A stretch of DNA of 28,409 nt from Lachnospiraceae bacterium (GCA_900753685.1 CAAEAB010000168.1:1-28409); one strand, 5' to 3'. Counted from the first letter of the stretch, positions 7,864-16,361 are shown. Notes: generated from the letters alone by a model not told the origin. Numbers and translations are program-made.

Positions 7864-9705
7864 ATGTTTAAAAAAATTGGTATCTCTGAAATTCCGAGTA
7901 TATTCATATGGCTTGTAACGCCGGCGGTAAGCTTCTGGCTTTTGGAAACTCTGACCCATTCTGTCAGTGAGGACATGGAGCTTCCAATCATTGCTCTGAA
8001 TCTGGCGTTTTATTATCTGCTTTACGGTCTGATTCTGGTTCTGTCAAAGAGAAGCTTTATCAGTCTCAGTCTGGGCAGCCTTTTGGTTATGATTGTCGGC
8101 CTGGTTGATTATTATGTGATTCAATTTCGTTCAGTGCCGCTGTATCCATGGGATATTTTTTCTGTTGGGACAGCGATGAGCGTGTCGGATAATTACAGCT
8201 ACAGTCTTGATAAAGAGGCGATGATGATTGTGGCAGGTTTTATCCTGCTCATACTTGTCGGACTGTTTCCCCGGTGGAGGCTGCCGATGAAGAACCGTCA
8301 GTATCATTTATTATCGGTGCTTGGCGTGTTAACCTTGTGGGCGCTTTACGGTACGTCGGTACAGATGCCGGAGGTTCACGATGCGGTGGGCTTTTATGAA
8401 TATCATTTTACGCCGAACTCCTTTTATCAGCTCAATGGTTTTGCCGTCAGCTTTATTTCAAATATGCAGTATCTGGACGTTTCAAAGCCGGCGGATTACA
8501 GCGTGAAGAAGGTTGAGGAAATTATGGAACCTTATGCCGAAGAGGGTGAAAAAAAGGAGGTAGGGGGGGCAGATTTGGTTTATCCAAATATCATCGTCGT
8601 TATGAACGAGGCCTTTTCCGACCCGGCGGTGCTGGGGGACTTTGAGACAAATGTGGATTATATGCCTTACATTCGTTCTATGACGGAAAATACGGTTAAG
8701 GGAAATCTGATGGTGTCTGTCAAGGGCGGAAATACGGCAAATACTGAGTATGAATTCCTGACAGGTAATTCAATGGCCTTTTTGCCGGCCGGATCTATTC
8801 CTTATCAGCAGTACATACGGGGAGAAATGCCTTCGGTGGCCAGTCAGCTAGGTAATTTGGGCTACGAGACCTTCGCCATTCATCCTTATCGGGCCAATGG
8901 CTGGAACCGGAATAAGGTTTATGAGTATTTTGGTTTTAATACGAGTTATTTTAGAGAAAGCTTTTCCGAGGCGCCGATTATCCGGGAATATACAAGCGAT
9001 CTGGGCACCTATCAGAAAATTGTGGATATTTATAATTCTAAGGAGTCGGGACAGCCGATGTTTGTATTTGATGTGACTATGCAGAATCACAGCAGCTACA
9101 GTAAAGAATATGATAATTTTACGCCGGATGTGGAGGTCCTTGGAGCCAATGGCAGCGCTAAGCTTTTGGAACGTTACTTATCGCTTATTAAAATATCCGA
9201 TGAGGCCTTTGCCCAGCTGATTGAATATTTTTCCATGGTGGATGAGCCGACGGTCATTCTTATGTTCGGTGATCATCAGCCGGCGGACTGGGTAGTCGCG
9301 CCGATTTATTCCATGAACGGCATTACGGATCAGAATTCCTGGTCGGAATCTGCGGAGCGTTATCAGGTACCGTTTGTTCTTTGGGCGAATTATGACATTG
9401 ATGAAGAAGCCATTGAGCAGGAAATCAGCTACGATTTTTCCAAATATGGTACATTGAGTGTTAATTATTTAAGTACAATACTTTTTGAAGCGGCGGGATT
9501 GCCGATGAGTCCGTTTCAGTTGTATATGAAGGATATTATGAAAGATTTTCCGATAATGACAGCGAATATGTTTCTTGATGATCAGGGGACCTATTTTGGC
9601 GTAAATATGATTCAGTCATTGCCGGAAGAAATAAAAGATTATGCAATTTTGAATTATAATCTTTTGTTTGATGCAAAACATAGAAATAATGCCTATTACG
9701 AATAG
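7864..9705 (+). CDS. LTA synthase family protein (membrane sulfatase-fold phosphoglycerol transferase)
   Basis: A 613-aa member of the LtaS/alkaline-phosphatase-like family, which moves glycerol phosphate from phosphatidylglycerol onto lipid-linked acceptors outside the membrane. About five hydrophobic segments cover residues 11-30, 40-60, 66-87, 120-135 and 147-163. The extracellular catalytic domain starts near 240: PNIIVVMNEAFSD with metal ligand E249, the catalytic threonine T291 in KGGNTANTEYEFLTG, MQNHSSY (406-412, with H409), and FGDHQP (469-473) with D470/H471. These match the manganese and nucleophile residues of LtaS. The family also includes primases and modifying enzymes (LtaP, YvgJ-like), so the exact polymer is uncertain. 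The ribosome site is AAGGTAAGGTGA. The SbcD-like gene follows immediately, which suggests co-transcription without an obvious functional link. Confidence 0.9.
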   Translation: MFKKIGISEIPSIFIWLVTPAVSFWLLETLTHSVSEDMELPIIALNLAFYYLLYGLILVLSKRSFISLSLGSLLVMIVGLVDYYVIQFRSVPLYPWDIFSVGTAMSVSDNYSYSLDKEAMMIVAGFILLILVGLFPRWRLPMKNRQYHLLSVLGVLTLWALYGTSVQMPEVHDAVGFYEYHFTPNSFYQLNGFAVSFISNMQYLDVSKPADYSVKKVEEIMEPYAEEGEKKEVGGADLVYPNIIVVMNEAFSDPAVLGDFETNVDYMPYIRSMTENTVKGNLMVSVKGGNTANTEYEFLTGNSMAFLPAGSIPYQQYIRGEMPSVASQLGNLGYETFAIHPYRANGWNRNKVYEYFGFNTSYFRESFSEAPIIREYTSDLGTYQKIVDIYNSKESGQPMFVFDVTMQNHSSYSKEYDNFTPDVEVLGANGSAKLLERYLSLIKISDEAFAQLIEYFSMVDEPTVILMFGDHQPADWVVAPIYSMNGITDQNSWSESAERYQVPFVLWANYDIDEEAIEQEISYDFSKYGTLSVNYLSTILFEAAGLPMSPFQLYMKDIMKDFPIMTANMFLDDQGTYFGVNMIQSLPEEIKDYAILNYNLLFDAKHRNNAYYE

Positions 9706-9716
9706 GGGTGATGAGA

Positions 9717-10781
9717 GTGCGTTTTATTCATATGGCAGATATACATCTGGGAGTGGCCCCTGACAAAGGGAAGCCGTGGGCGCAGAAGCGGTCCGAGGAA
9801 ATTGAGTCGACATTTTACCGCCTGCTTAAAGAGGCCGGAAGGCAGGGGGTGGATCTGGTATTGATCGCGGGGGATATGTTTCACCGTCCGCCGCTGAAAA
9901 GAGAATTAAAAGAATTAAATTACCGGCTGGAATCTATAGCGCCGGCCCAGGTTGTTATAATGGCGGGAAATCATGATTATATGGGTGAGAACTCGAATTA
10001 CAGAGATTTTTCCTGGGCAGATAATGTTCATTTTTTCAGACGGGAACAGATGGACACTATTTTGATAGAATCATTGAATACGTGGGTTTACGGGCTGAGT
10101 TATGAGCATCGTGAGATCAGAGAACCGCTTTACGATCAGGTCCGGCCTTTCGACAGGCCGGGATATCATATTCTGCTGGCCCATGGCGGAGACGAGAAGC
10201 ATATACCAATCCAGAAGAAGGCGCTTGCGGTTGCCGGCTTTGATTATGTGGCTCTTGGACATATTCATAAGCCGGAGGTCATTTCCGATAAAATGGCTTA
10301 TGCCGGCGCGTTGGAGCCGATCGACCGGCTGGATATGGGGGCGCATGGTTATATTTACGGTGAAATTACAGAAAGAGGAACCCGGATTCAGTTTTGTCCG
10401 GCGGCCAGCAGGGAGTATCGGGAACTGATCCTGGAATCGGATACGGATATGACCAGCGGAGAGATGGAGCAGTGGCTGGAACAGCAGATACATATTGAGG
10501 GCGAAAAGAACCTTTATAACGTGATCTTGAAAGGCTACAGGGATACGGATATTGTCTATAATCTGGATAAAATGTCCCGGATAGGCAATGTTGTTTCTAT
10601 AAAGGATGAGACGCTGCCCTGGTTTGATGTGGAGAAGCTTTATAATGAGAACCCGGATAATCTGATTGGATTGTTTATAAAAAAAGTGTATCAGATGCCG
10701 ATGGATGAAGATCGGCGGGAGCGGATTTTAAGCTATGGCCTTCAGGCCATGTATCACGGAAGGGGTGGAAGAAATCAATGA
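9717..10781 (+). CDS. SbcD/YhaO-like DNA repair metallophosphoesterase
   Basis: Predicted Mre11/SbcD-type nuclease subunit that works with the ATPase encoded next door. From the GTG at 9717 the product is 354 aa and starts MRFIHMADIHLG. That GTG has the site AGGGGTGA ending 5 nt upstream, whereas the earlier GTG (9708) and ATG (9711) overlap that site. Phosphoesterase motifs are all present: DIH (8-10), GDMFH (52-56), GNHD (84-87), H156 in LLAHGGDEK, and GHIHKP (181-186). The C-terminal ~130 residues (ASREYRELILESDTDM onward) match the capping region seen in YhaO-like proteins. The stop overlaps the next start as ATGA, so translation is coupled. The closest named pair is Bacillus subtilis YhaO-YhaN rather than the canonical SbcD-SbcC. 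Confidence 0.88.
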   Translation: MRFIHMADIHLGVAPDKGKPWAQKRSEEIESTFYRLLKEAGRQGVDLVLIAGDMFHRPPLKRELKELNYRLESIAPAQVVIMAGNHDYMGENSNYRDFSWADNVHFFRREQMDTILIESLNTWVYGLSYEHREIREPLYDQVRPFDRPGYHILLAHGGDEKHIPIQKKALAVAGFDYVALGHIHKPEVISDKMAYAGALEPIDRLDMGAHGYIYGEITERGTRIQFCPAASREYRELILESDTDMTSGEMEQWLEQQIHIEGEKNLYNVILKGYRDTDIVYNLDKMSRIGNVVSIKDETLPWFDVEKLYNENPDNLIGLFIKKVYQMPMDEDRRERILSYGLQAMYHGRGGRNQ

Positions 10782-12706
10782 TAATTGACACGTTAAATAT
10801 CGGTCATTTTGGCCGCTTCCGTCAGAAAAGCCTTCGGTTTTCGCCGGGGATTAATGTAATTTACGGCGAAAATGAAGCGGGAAAAACCACGCTTCATCAA
10901 TTTATCCAGTCCATGCTCTTTGGCGTGGAGCGGCTTCGCGGAAAGGCGTCGAAGAAGGATGAATATTCCCGTTTTCAACCATGGGAACAGGGGAAAAATT
11001 ATGAAGGCTCGATGATTATTGAACATCATGGAGAGATGTATCGTCTGATTCGGAGTTTTTATAAAGAGGATGAATTTTTTCGGGTGGAGCAGCTTCGGAC
11101 CGGAAGGGAAATACAGCTTGACGGCGGTCAGATGGATGCGCTGGTGAAGGGATTAAATCGGACAAACTTTAAAAATACGCTGAGTATCAGCCAGCTTGAA
11201 AGCGTCATTGATGCCCGGTTTGGCCTGACCTTACAAACATATATGGCGAATATTCAGCAGACAAAGCGGCAGGATGTGGATTTGCAGCAGACATTGGATT
11301 ACTTAAGGAAGGAGAAAAAGGCATGTCTGGATCAAAGTTCCGGAAGGCGTCTTCAGGAATTGAGAAACCAGGCGGAAGCTTTGGAGTCCGGAGAGGAAGA
11401 ACGTCGTCAGCTTTTAGATGAGATACGCAGGCGCCGGGAGGAATTGGATGAAATCCGCCAAAAACGCCAGTCGGAACAGCTTGCGGGCAGAGAAAACCAC
11501 AAAAAGGAGCAGCAGGAACGGATGGAGGCAATTCGCCTCATTGAAGAAAATAATCATGTGGCGGACCAGTATCAGCAAAAGAAAGCGGCCTATGATAAAT
11601 TAAAGAGAGAGGCAGCGGAGTCGGATTTTGATGCGATAAAGGAACAATGGGACGCAGCAAATGAGGAGTATGATGAGCTGTCGGACCATTACGGACAGCT
11701 TATGGGGCGAAATTTGGCAATTTTGTTTTCGGTCATGATGTTTGGCCTCATTCCGGTAGTCGCCGTCTTTTTTCTGAGAAGCAGTTTGCCGGTCAGAGCC
11801 GGCGTCCTCCTTATATTTGTAGCGATACTGGCGGCGACAGCCGTTTTGCTTCAGGCAGGCAGGAAACGGATGGAGCTTAAAGTTAGTGAAAGCAAAGAGA
11901 ATCTGGATGCCCTTCATGACGAGATGGAAAAGCACATGTTCGGACGGGGCAGCCGGGAGATACTCAGGCAGATGAAGGAAGAACTGCGGGATTTGAGAGA
12001 ACAGTATGAGAGGATACAGCTTCCTCTGCAGCCCTATCTTGAAAAATACGGAGAAGATATTTCGCTGGATATGGAATATGATGCGGATCAGGATGTCCTG
12101 GAATCCCTTCGTGAACAGGAGGAGAGTGTGACAAAAGCTCTGGAACGGCTTTTTGTCCGTCAGGAAGCTCTGGAACAGCAGGAAACAGACAGGGAGGCTT
12201 TGACGACAGAGCTTGAACAGCTTTCCGAGGAAGCCGCGGCCACACAGGAACAGGCTGAAATTATCGATGAGTGTATCACGATTATCCGGGATTTATCTGA
12301 GGAGATTCATTCGGACTTTGGGCCGGCTCTGAACAGGGAAGTTTCGAGAATGATGTGGGAGCTTACCGGAGGGAAATATGAGCGGGTCATTGTGGATAAT
12401 GCGTTGAATCTCAAGGTTGATATGGGCGAAAGATTTGTGGAATGCAGTCAGCTCAGTACAGGGACAAGGGAGCAGCTTTATCTGGCCCTGCGTCTGGCAA
12501 TGGTAAAGTTGCTTTTTCCGGAAGGAGACATACCGGTTATTTTTGATGACAGCTTTGTATTTTATGATGATCGGAGATTGGCTCGGACACTGGCCTGGAT
12601 CGGTTCTCAAGGCTTTGCGCAGGTCATTTTATTTACCTGTCAGCACCGGGAAATGGATGCTCTGGAACGGCTTGGAATGGAATATACGCCGGTTTACCTG
12701 GATTAA
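10778..12706 (+). CDS. SbcC/YhaN-like ATPase with a membrane hairpin between its coiled coils
   Basis: Rad50/SMC-type ATPase partner of the upstream nuclease. The N-terminal P-loop is GENEAGKT (30-37). It is followed by a long glutamate/arginine-rich coiled coil (~170-305), two hydrophobic segments (about 313-334 and 340-362: LFSVMMFGLIPVVAVFF and AGVLLIFVAILAATAVLL), a second coiled coil (~365-520), the ABC signature LSTGTREQLYLALRL (559-573), and Walker B VIFDDSFVFYDD with D590/D591. The segment where Rad50/SbcC carries the CxxC zinc hook is replaced by the membrane hairpin, and no CxxC is present. At 642 aa it is much shorter than SbcC (~1000-1100) or YhaN (~960 from memory). It probably forms a membrane-tethered nuclease complex. 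It ends at a strong bidirectional terminator. Confidence 0.88.
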   Translation: MIIDTLNIGHFGRFRQKSLRFSPGINVIYGENEAGKTTLHQFIQSMLFGVERLRGKASKKDEYSRFQPWEQGKNYEGSMIIEHHGEMYRLIRSFYKEDEFFRVEQLRTGREIQLDGGQMDALVKGLNRTNFKNTLSISQLESVIDARFGLTLQTYMANIQQTKRQDVDLQQTLDYLRKEKKACLDQSSGRRLQELRNQAEALESGEEERRQLLDEIRRRREELDEIRQKRQSEQLAGRENHKKEQQERMEAIRLIEENNHVADQYQQKKAAYDKLKREAAESDFDAIKEQWDAANEEYDELSDHYGQLMGRNLAILFSVMMFGLIPVVAVFFLRSSLPVRAGVLLIFVAILAATAVLLQAGRKRMELKVSESKENLDALHDEMEKHMFGRGSREILRQMKEELRDLREQYERIQLPLQPYLEKYGEDISLDMEYDADQDVLESLREQEESVTKALERLFVRQEALEQQETDREALTTELEQLSEEAAATQEQAEIIDECITIIRDLSEEIHSDFGPALNREVSRMMWELTGGKYERVIVDNALNLKVDMGERFVECSQLSTGTREQLYLALRLAMVKLLFPEGDIPVIFDDSFVFYDDRRLARTLAWIGSQGFAQVILFTCQHREMDALERLGMEYTPVYLD

Positions 12707-12712
12707 AAGAAA

Positions 12713-12742
12713 GCCGCGCTAAGGTTTTAGACTTAGCGCGGC
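12713..12742. terminator. Strong bidirectional intrinsic terminator
   Basis: A perfect 11-bp stem GCCGCGCTAAG / CTTAGCGCGGC with an 8-nt loop sits between the convergent YhaN-like and PRPP synthetase genes. T-rich sequence follows on the minus strand (TTTCTTTT) and a weaker one on the plus strand (AGCTTTAATTT). Confidence 0.92.
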
Positions 12743-12758
12743 AGCTTTAATTTCCGGG

Positions 12759-13940
12759 TTAAATTTCGTGATTATTGTATTTGAGCAATAATTTATGAAT
12801 TTTTTCATTCGGATCAAGCAATTCGCTGATGGAATGATCGTGATTCAGAGAGTCAATTAAAAGAGCGATATATTTGCTCAGATCAACATTAACATAATAT
12901 GGTCTGGAAAGTAATTCTGGTGACTGATAAATACAGTTTGTTGTCAGAATCTTACTAATAAGGCCTTCTTCATAAGCTTTGTCGAAGGCGTCCAGGCCGT
13001 TGGTGAACAGGCCAAAGGTAGAAGCGATGAACACCCGGTTCGCTTTACGTTTTTTTAGTTCCTTTGCTGTATCCAGCATACTTTCACCGGAAGAAATCAT
13101 ATCATCGATGATCAGCACATCCTTTCCTTCAACAGAGGTGCCGAGGAATTCATGGGCGACGATAGGATTCCGTCCGTTGACAATACGGGAGTAATCACGA
13201 CGTTTGTAAAACATACCCATATCGATGCCGAGAACGTTGGCATAATATACGGCGCGGGTCATGCCGCCTTCGTCCGGGCTAATGATCATCATATGGTCTT
13301 TATCCACACGTAAATCCTTGACAGAGTGGAACAATGCTTTGATAAACTGATAGTTTGGCTGAATGCTTTCAAAACCACCCATTGGAATGGCGTTCTGAAC
13401 GCGTGGATCATGGGCGTCGAAGGTGATAATATTTTCGGCACCCATAGCAAGTAATTCCTGGAGAGCCAGTGCGCAGTCCAGAGATTCCCGAGAGGTACGC
13501 CGGTGTTGGCGGCTTTCATAGAGGAAAGGCATAATGACGTTGATACGACGGGCCTTGCCGGAAGCGGCGGCGATCATACGTTTTAAATCGGAGTAATGGT
13601 CGTCCGGTGACATCCGGTTCACATGTCCGCACAATTTATATTCAATGTTATAATTTGTGACGTCAACAATTAAATATAAATCTTTGCCTCGGATCGATTC
13701 GTTAATTGTACCTTTTGCTTCGCCGGAACCAAAGCGGGAACATTTGGCATCAATAATGTAGGTATCCTGTTTGTAATTTTCAAAAAGGATATTTGTGCTG
13801 TTTGCGCTTTCTCGGTCGTTACGCCAGGAAACAATATAATCGTTTACTTTTTTTCCGAGGTCCCAGCTACTTTGGAGCGGGATGATTCCCAGTTGGCCGA
13901 CAGGAATGGTTTCTTTGAAATCAATGTTGAGCTGACTCAT
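12759..13940 (-). CDS. prs: Ribose-phosphate pyrophosphokinase (PRPP synthetase), long divergent form
   Basis: Makes 5-phosphoribosyl-1-pyrophosphate from ribose 5-phosphate and ATP for nucleotide, histidine, tryptophan and NAD synthesis. The 393-aa product has the two-domain type I fold: flexible-loop equivalent YESRQHRRTSRES (141-153), DAHD (175-178) for the DLHA metal site, SPDEGG (221-226) for PDxGG, KRRDYSR (246-252), and the PRPP-binding loop VLIIDDMISSGES (275-287). It is ~75 residues longer than the usual 315, mainly through an N-terminal extension before the first conserved strand plus a longer C-terminus. The motifs are conserved in kind but altered (DAHD for DLHA, DEGG for DLGG). 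The ATG has GGAGGT upstream. It has its own TTGACA-type promoter (14001-14030) and is last on this strand before a bidirectional terminator. Confidence 0.92.
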   Translation of the reverse strand: MSQLNIDFKETIPVGQLGIIPLQSSWDLGKKVNDYIVSWRNDRESANSTNILFENYKQDTYIIDAKCSRFGSGEAKGTINESIRGKDLYLIVDVTNYNIEYKLCGHVNRMSPDDHYSDLKRMIAAASGKARRINVIMPFLYESRQHRRTSRESLDCALALQELLAMGAENIITFDAHDPRVQNAIPMGGFESIQPNYQFIKALFHSVKDLRVDKDHMMIISPDEGGMTRAVYYANVLGIDMGMFYKRRDYSRIVNGRNPIVAHEFLGTSVEGKDVLIIDDMISSGESMLDTAKELKKRKANRVFIASTFGLFTNGLDAFDKAYEEGLISKILTTNCIYQSPELLSRPYYVNVDLSKYIALLIDSLNHDHSISELLDPNEKIHKLLLKYNNHEI

Positions 13941-14000
13941 GATTTACCTCCGTACTTTATAAGGATTGTTATTAAGTTTGTATTTTATAACCAATAAATT

Positions 14001-14030
14001 ATTATGGACTATCTATGACTTCATTGTCAA
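14001..14030 (-). promoter_or_regulatory. Sigma-A promoter of prs
   Basis: On the minus strand there is a perfect -35 TTGACA (14030-14025), an 18-bp spacer and CATAAT (14006-14001, 5 of 6). It lies about 60 bp before the prs start and indicates transcription independent of the upstream loader gene. Confidence 0.7.
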
Positions 14031-14034
14031 GAAT

Positions 14035-14043
14035 TTTGTCGAA
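14035..14043 (+). promoter_or_regulatory. Candidate Spo0A box next to the prs promoter
   Basis: TTTGTCGAA is a 9/9 match to the Spo0A consensus TTTGTCRAA, 4 bp upstream of the prs -35. The same 9-mer also occurs inside coding sequence in this window, so the match alone is weak. Confidence 0.35.
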
Positions 14044-14076
14044 AGTCGTTGAATAATATTATAATTTGTACCGATA

Positions 14077-15087
14077 TTATTTTGAACGGGCAATTTTAAT
14101 ACGAATATCTTCCCCGAAGATAAGAAAAATATGATAATAACTGATGATTCGGGATGAGATTCGTTCACTGTAAATATCCTGAATCGATTCCACTGGAAGA
14201 TTCGTGGATATAATGGTTGACTTGCGGCATTCCTGACGGTGATTAAGGCACAGAAATAACTGAGAAACCGTGAAATTATTGATGGTTTCTGTGCCAAGAT
14301 CGTCAATGATGAGTGCGTCGCAGTTCATAATGGAGTCAAATAGAGTATCTTCATAAAAACTCTCTTCGCCGTCGTCTGTATTTCCAAAGGTATGCGCCTC
14401 GAAGGCTTCGATTAACTCAAAGGCTGTCATGTAAAGAACCGAACGGGAAGCCTTGAGAAGCTCGTTGGCGATACAGTGGGTCAGAAAGCTTTTGCCAACA
14501 CCGGTATTTCCTGTAATGAAAAGGTTGGCAAACTGGCTGTCAAAATTTTGGATAAAGGACTGACATCTGGAAACAATGGCTTTCATATTGTCAGCCGGAC
14601 TGATTCCGAAGCGCGGCTCAATGGCTTCGGAATAGTAATTCATATTGAAAGTATTAAAATTTTCTTTTTCCAGGATCGGCGCAATTCGGGATTGACTGTA
14701 AATTTTCTGAGCGGCAGCCTGGCGAAAGCAGGCGCATAGATCATTTCCGGAAAAGCCGGTATCTCTGCAGACGGGACAATCATATTTAAGCTCCAGGTAG
14801 TTTTCGGGAAAGCCGCTGGAAATCAGCAGGGTCCGCTGCCGGTTTTGTAGCTCTGTAATCCGGTCATGGAGCCGTCCGGCTTCTGCGGCTGTGTTATCCG
14901 TCGGTGTGTGCAGAACCCGGGCGCGGGCTTCATCGGCACATAGTGAGACGATGGTTTGCTCTAATGTCTCGTATTCGGGAATTTTTTTGTAAACTTCTTG
15001 AATACGGAGATCCTGCTGGTGTTTATGCTCAGCCTGGCGCCGGTCATAATCTCTCATAATCGTTTGATAAAGTGAATTGTTTAACAT
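14077..15087 (-). CDS. dnaI: DnaI/DnaC-like replicative helicase loader (AAA+ ATPase)
   Basis: Predicted loader that places the replicative helicase on DNA at origins and restarted forks. The 336-aa product starts at the ATG at 15087, which has AAAGGAG 8-9 nt upstream; an in-frame GTG at 15117 overlaps the upstream stop but has no ribosome site. The N-terminal ~90 residues are helical. A zinc-type cysteine set follows (CPVC at 104-107, CAC at 118-120), as in the B. subtilis DnaI N-terminal helicase-binding domain. The AAA+ part has Walker A GNTGVGKS (193-200), Walker B ALIIDDLGTE (258-267), sensor-like STNLP (294-298) and the C-terminal arginines SERISSRI (307-314). It lies 26 bp after the tandem-DnaD-domain gene, which mirrors the dnaB-dnaI order of B. 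subtilis. IstB-type transposon ATPases look similar, but the context and zinc motif argue for the loader. Confidence 0.85.
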   Translation of the reverse strand: MLNNSLYQTIMRDYDRRQAEHKHQQDLRIQEVYKKIPEYETLEQTIVSLCADEARARVLHTPTDNTAAEAGRLHDRITELQNRQRTLLISSGFPENYLELKYDCPVCRDTGFSGNDLCACFRQAAAQKIYSQSRIAPILEKENFNTFNMNYYSEAIEPRFGISPADNMKAIVSRCQSFIQNFDSQFANLFITGNTGVGKSFLTHCIANELLKASRSVLYMTAFELIEAFEAHTFGNTDDGEESFYEDTLFDSIMNCDALIIDDLGTETINNFTVSQLFLCLNHRQECRKSTIISTNLPVESIQDIYSERISSRIISYYHIFLIFGEDIRIKIARSK

Positions 15088-15113
15088 GGCAATAGCTCCT
15101 TTTGCGGCGGTAC

Positions 15114-16226
15114 TCACTGTGTATTGCCGGAATAGAGTTTGTGGACAAATTCCACTTCCATATCGCTATAGTCATAGGTTCTCTGGTTGAAATTATGGAA
15201 GCGGGAGGCCGGCTTCTTTCCGGCTGGTGTTTTAACCGTTGGATTTTCCTGAGACTGCCTTTGCTTCGCTGCCTTTGCTTTGTCAAAGGCATCATCCAGA
15301 CGATGAACATCATCCAGAGTTTTAACCTGATTGTCCCGCCAGCCTCTTAAGATTTTTTCGGAATATTGAAAGCTGGCTGTATGGGCTGTTAAAATGGTTC
15401 TCTTACATGCCTCGGTAATTAATTCCTGAGAAAAATGATACTCCTGGTTCCAGCGGCGAATGAAGCAAAGCTCATCTTCTGTGAGATAACGGCCTTTGAT
15501 ACCGAAGGCATTCATTACAGAAGCATTCAGCTGATTAAATGAAGCACAGTAGGATTTTGCGTTTTCTACGGTTTTTATTCCGGCTTCGCTCCAGCCGATG
15601 GCTACAGTCTGAATATAATTCATTCTCCGGTGACCGTTGGAAATACAGTATTCAAAAAGATATTCAATTAAATCCTGGGACATGCCAAGCTCATTATAGA
15701 AGAATAAAATGGTGTTCATGTCCTTCTGATTCAACGGTTTTCCTGTATATTGCTGAATAATAAAGAAAAGCTGATCGCCGCTCTCATTTTCCATAAAGGA
15801 CTGGAGATCATTCACAGAATAAGAAGGAACCTCATATGCCCCCTTTTCCGGCGCCATATGTACGTTTTCCTCCGGCGCTGGAGAGATTTTCGGACCTTGT
15901 ATCGGGGCTGGTTCCCCGGCATACGGCGCTGTGACCGGACGCAGACATATATCCGTAATATTTCCGGTCGGATCCCAGGCGATACGCAGCAGCCGTTCCT
16001 GCTCCCAGAAACGCAGGGCCCGCTTCACATCATTCTCTGTCATATTAAAAAAGTCTGCAATAGAGCTTGTCGTGATCTCTGCCTCCGGGAAGCCAGCCCA
16101 ACGAAGCAGATAAAGATAAATTTTTAAAAACTCGCCATTGGCCCCGGACATGTAATGGTCCAGAAACTCGTTTGGAATCATCGTAATATTCCGTGGCATA
16201 TCTGTATGTAATTGAATCGATTTCAT
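15114..16226 (-). CDS. Primosome protein with winged-helix and two DnaD-type domains (DnaB/DnaD-like)
   Basis: Predicted helicase-loading co-protein of replication initiation. The 370-aa product has an N-terminal winged-helix-like domain (about 18-97: MIPNEFLDHYM, TTSSIADFFNMTENDVKRALRF), a Pro/Glu linker (~98-135), a first DnaD-type (DDBH2) domain at about 150-226 containing the marker YIQTVAIGW, and a second at about 240-306 with FQYSEKILRGW. The basic C-terminal tail includes KTPAGKKPASRFHNFNQRTYDY. The order DDBH1-DDBH2-DDBH2 is that of B. subtilis DnaB, whereas DnaD has a single DDBH2. Together with the adjacent DnaI-like gene, this suggests a functional counterpart of dnaB-dnaI. The start has AGGGTGAG about 8 nt upstream. 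The promoter region contains a DnaA-box cluster (16309-16557). Confidence 0.87.
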   Translation of the reverse strand: MKSIQLHTDMPRNITMIPNEFLDHYMSGANGEFLKIYLYLLRWAGFPEAEITTSSIADFFNMTENDVKRALRFWEQERLLRIAWDPTGNITDICLRPVTAPYAGEPAPIQGPKISPAPEENVHMAPEKGAYEVPSYSVNDLQSFMENESGDQLFFIIQQYTGKPLNQKDMNTILFFYNELGMSQDLIEYLFEYCISNGHRRMNYIQTVAIGWSEAGIKTVENAKSYCASFNQLNASVMNAFGIKGRYLTEDELCFIRRWNQEYHFSQELITEACKRTILTAHTASFQYSEKILRGWRDNQVKTLDDVHRLDDAFDKAKAAKQRQSQENPTVKTPAGKKPASRFHNFNQRTYDYSDMEVEFVHKLYSGNTQ

Positions 16227-16265
16227 AAGTCACTCACCCTAAAAATTAAATTACTAACTGTTCAC

Positions 16266-16294
16266 AGTATATCATGTTTTAAAAAGGTTGGGAA
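16266..16294 (-). promoter_or_regulatory. Candidate promoter of the primosome operon
   Basis: On the minus strand TATACT (16271-16266, 5 of 6) is preceded by TTCCCA (16294-16289, 4 of 6) with a 17-bp spacer, about 40 bp before the start codon. The first DnaA boxes lie just upstream of its -35. Confidence 0.45.
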
Positions 16295-16308
16295 TAGGGG
16301 GGGATTTC

Positions 16309-16347
16309 AGTGGATAAAGTTGTGGAAAGTGTGAATAATGTGGATAA
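16309..16347. promoter_or_regulatory. DnaA-box group 1: three abutting 9-mers plus one outlier
   Basis: Sites on the plus strand against TGTGNATAA: AGTGGATAA (16309-16317, 8/9), TGTGGAAAG (16321-16329, 7/9), TGTGAATAA (16330-16338, perfect) and TGTGGATAA (16339-16347, perfect). The last three abut with an exact 9-bp period, all in one orientation. Confidence 0.8.
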
Positions 16348-16361
16348 CTTTTCCGTATACA

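Noticed and set aside
14052..14081. AATAATAT/ATATTATT inverted repeat as a terminator of the loader gene
   Set aside because: The stem is A/T only, overlaps the stop codon, and has no T-run at the correct place; it would be very unstable.
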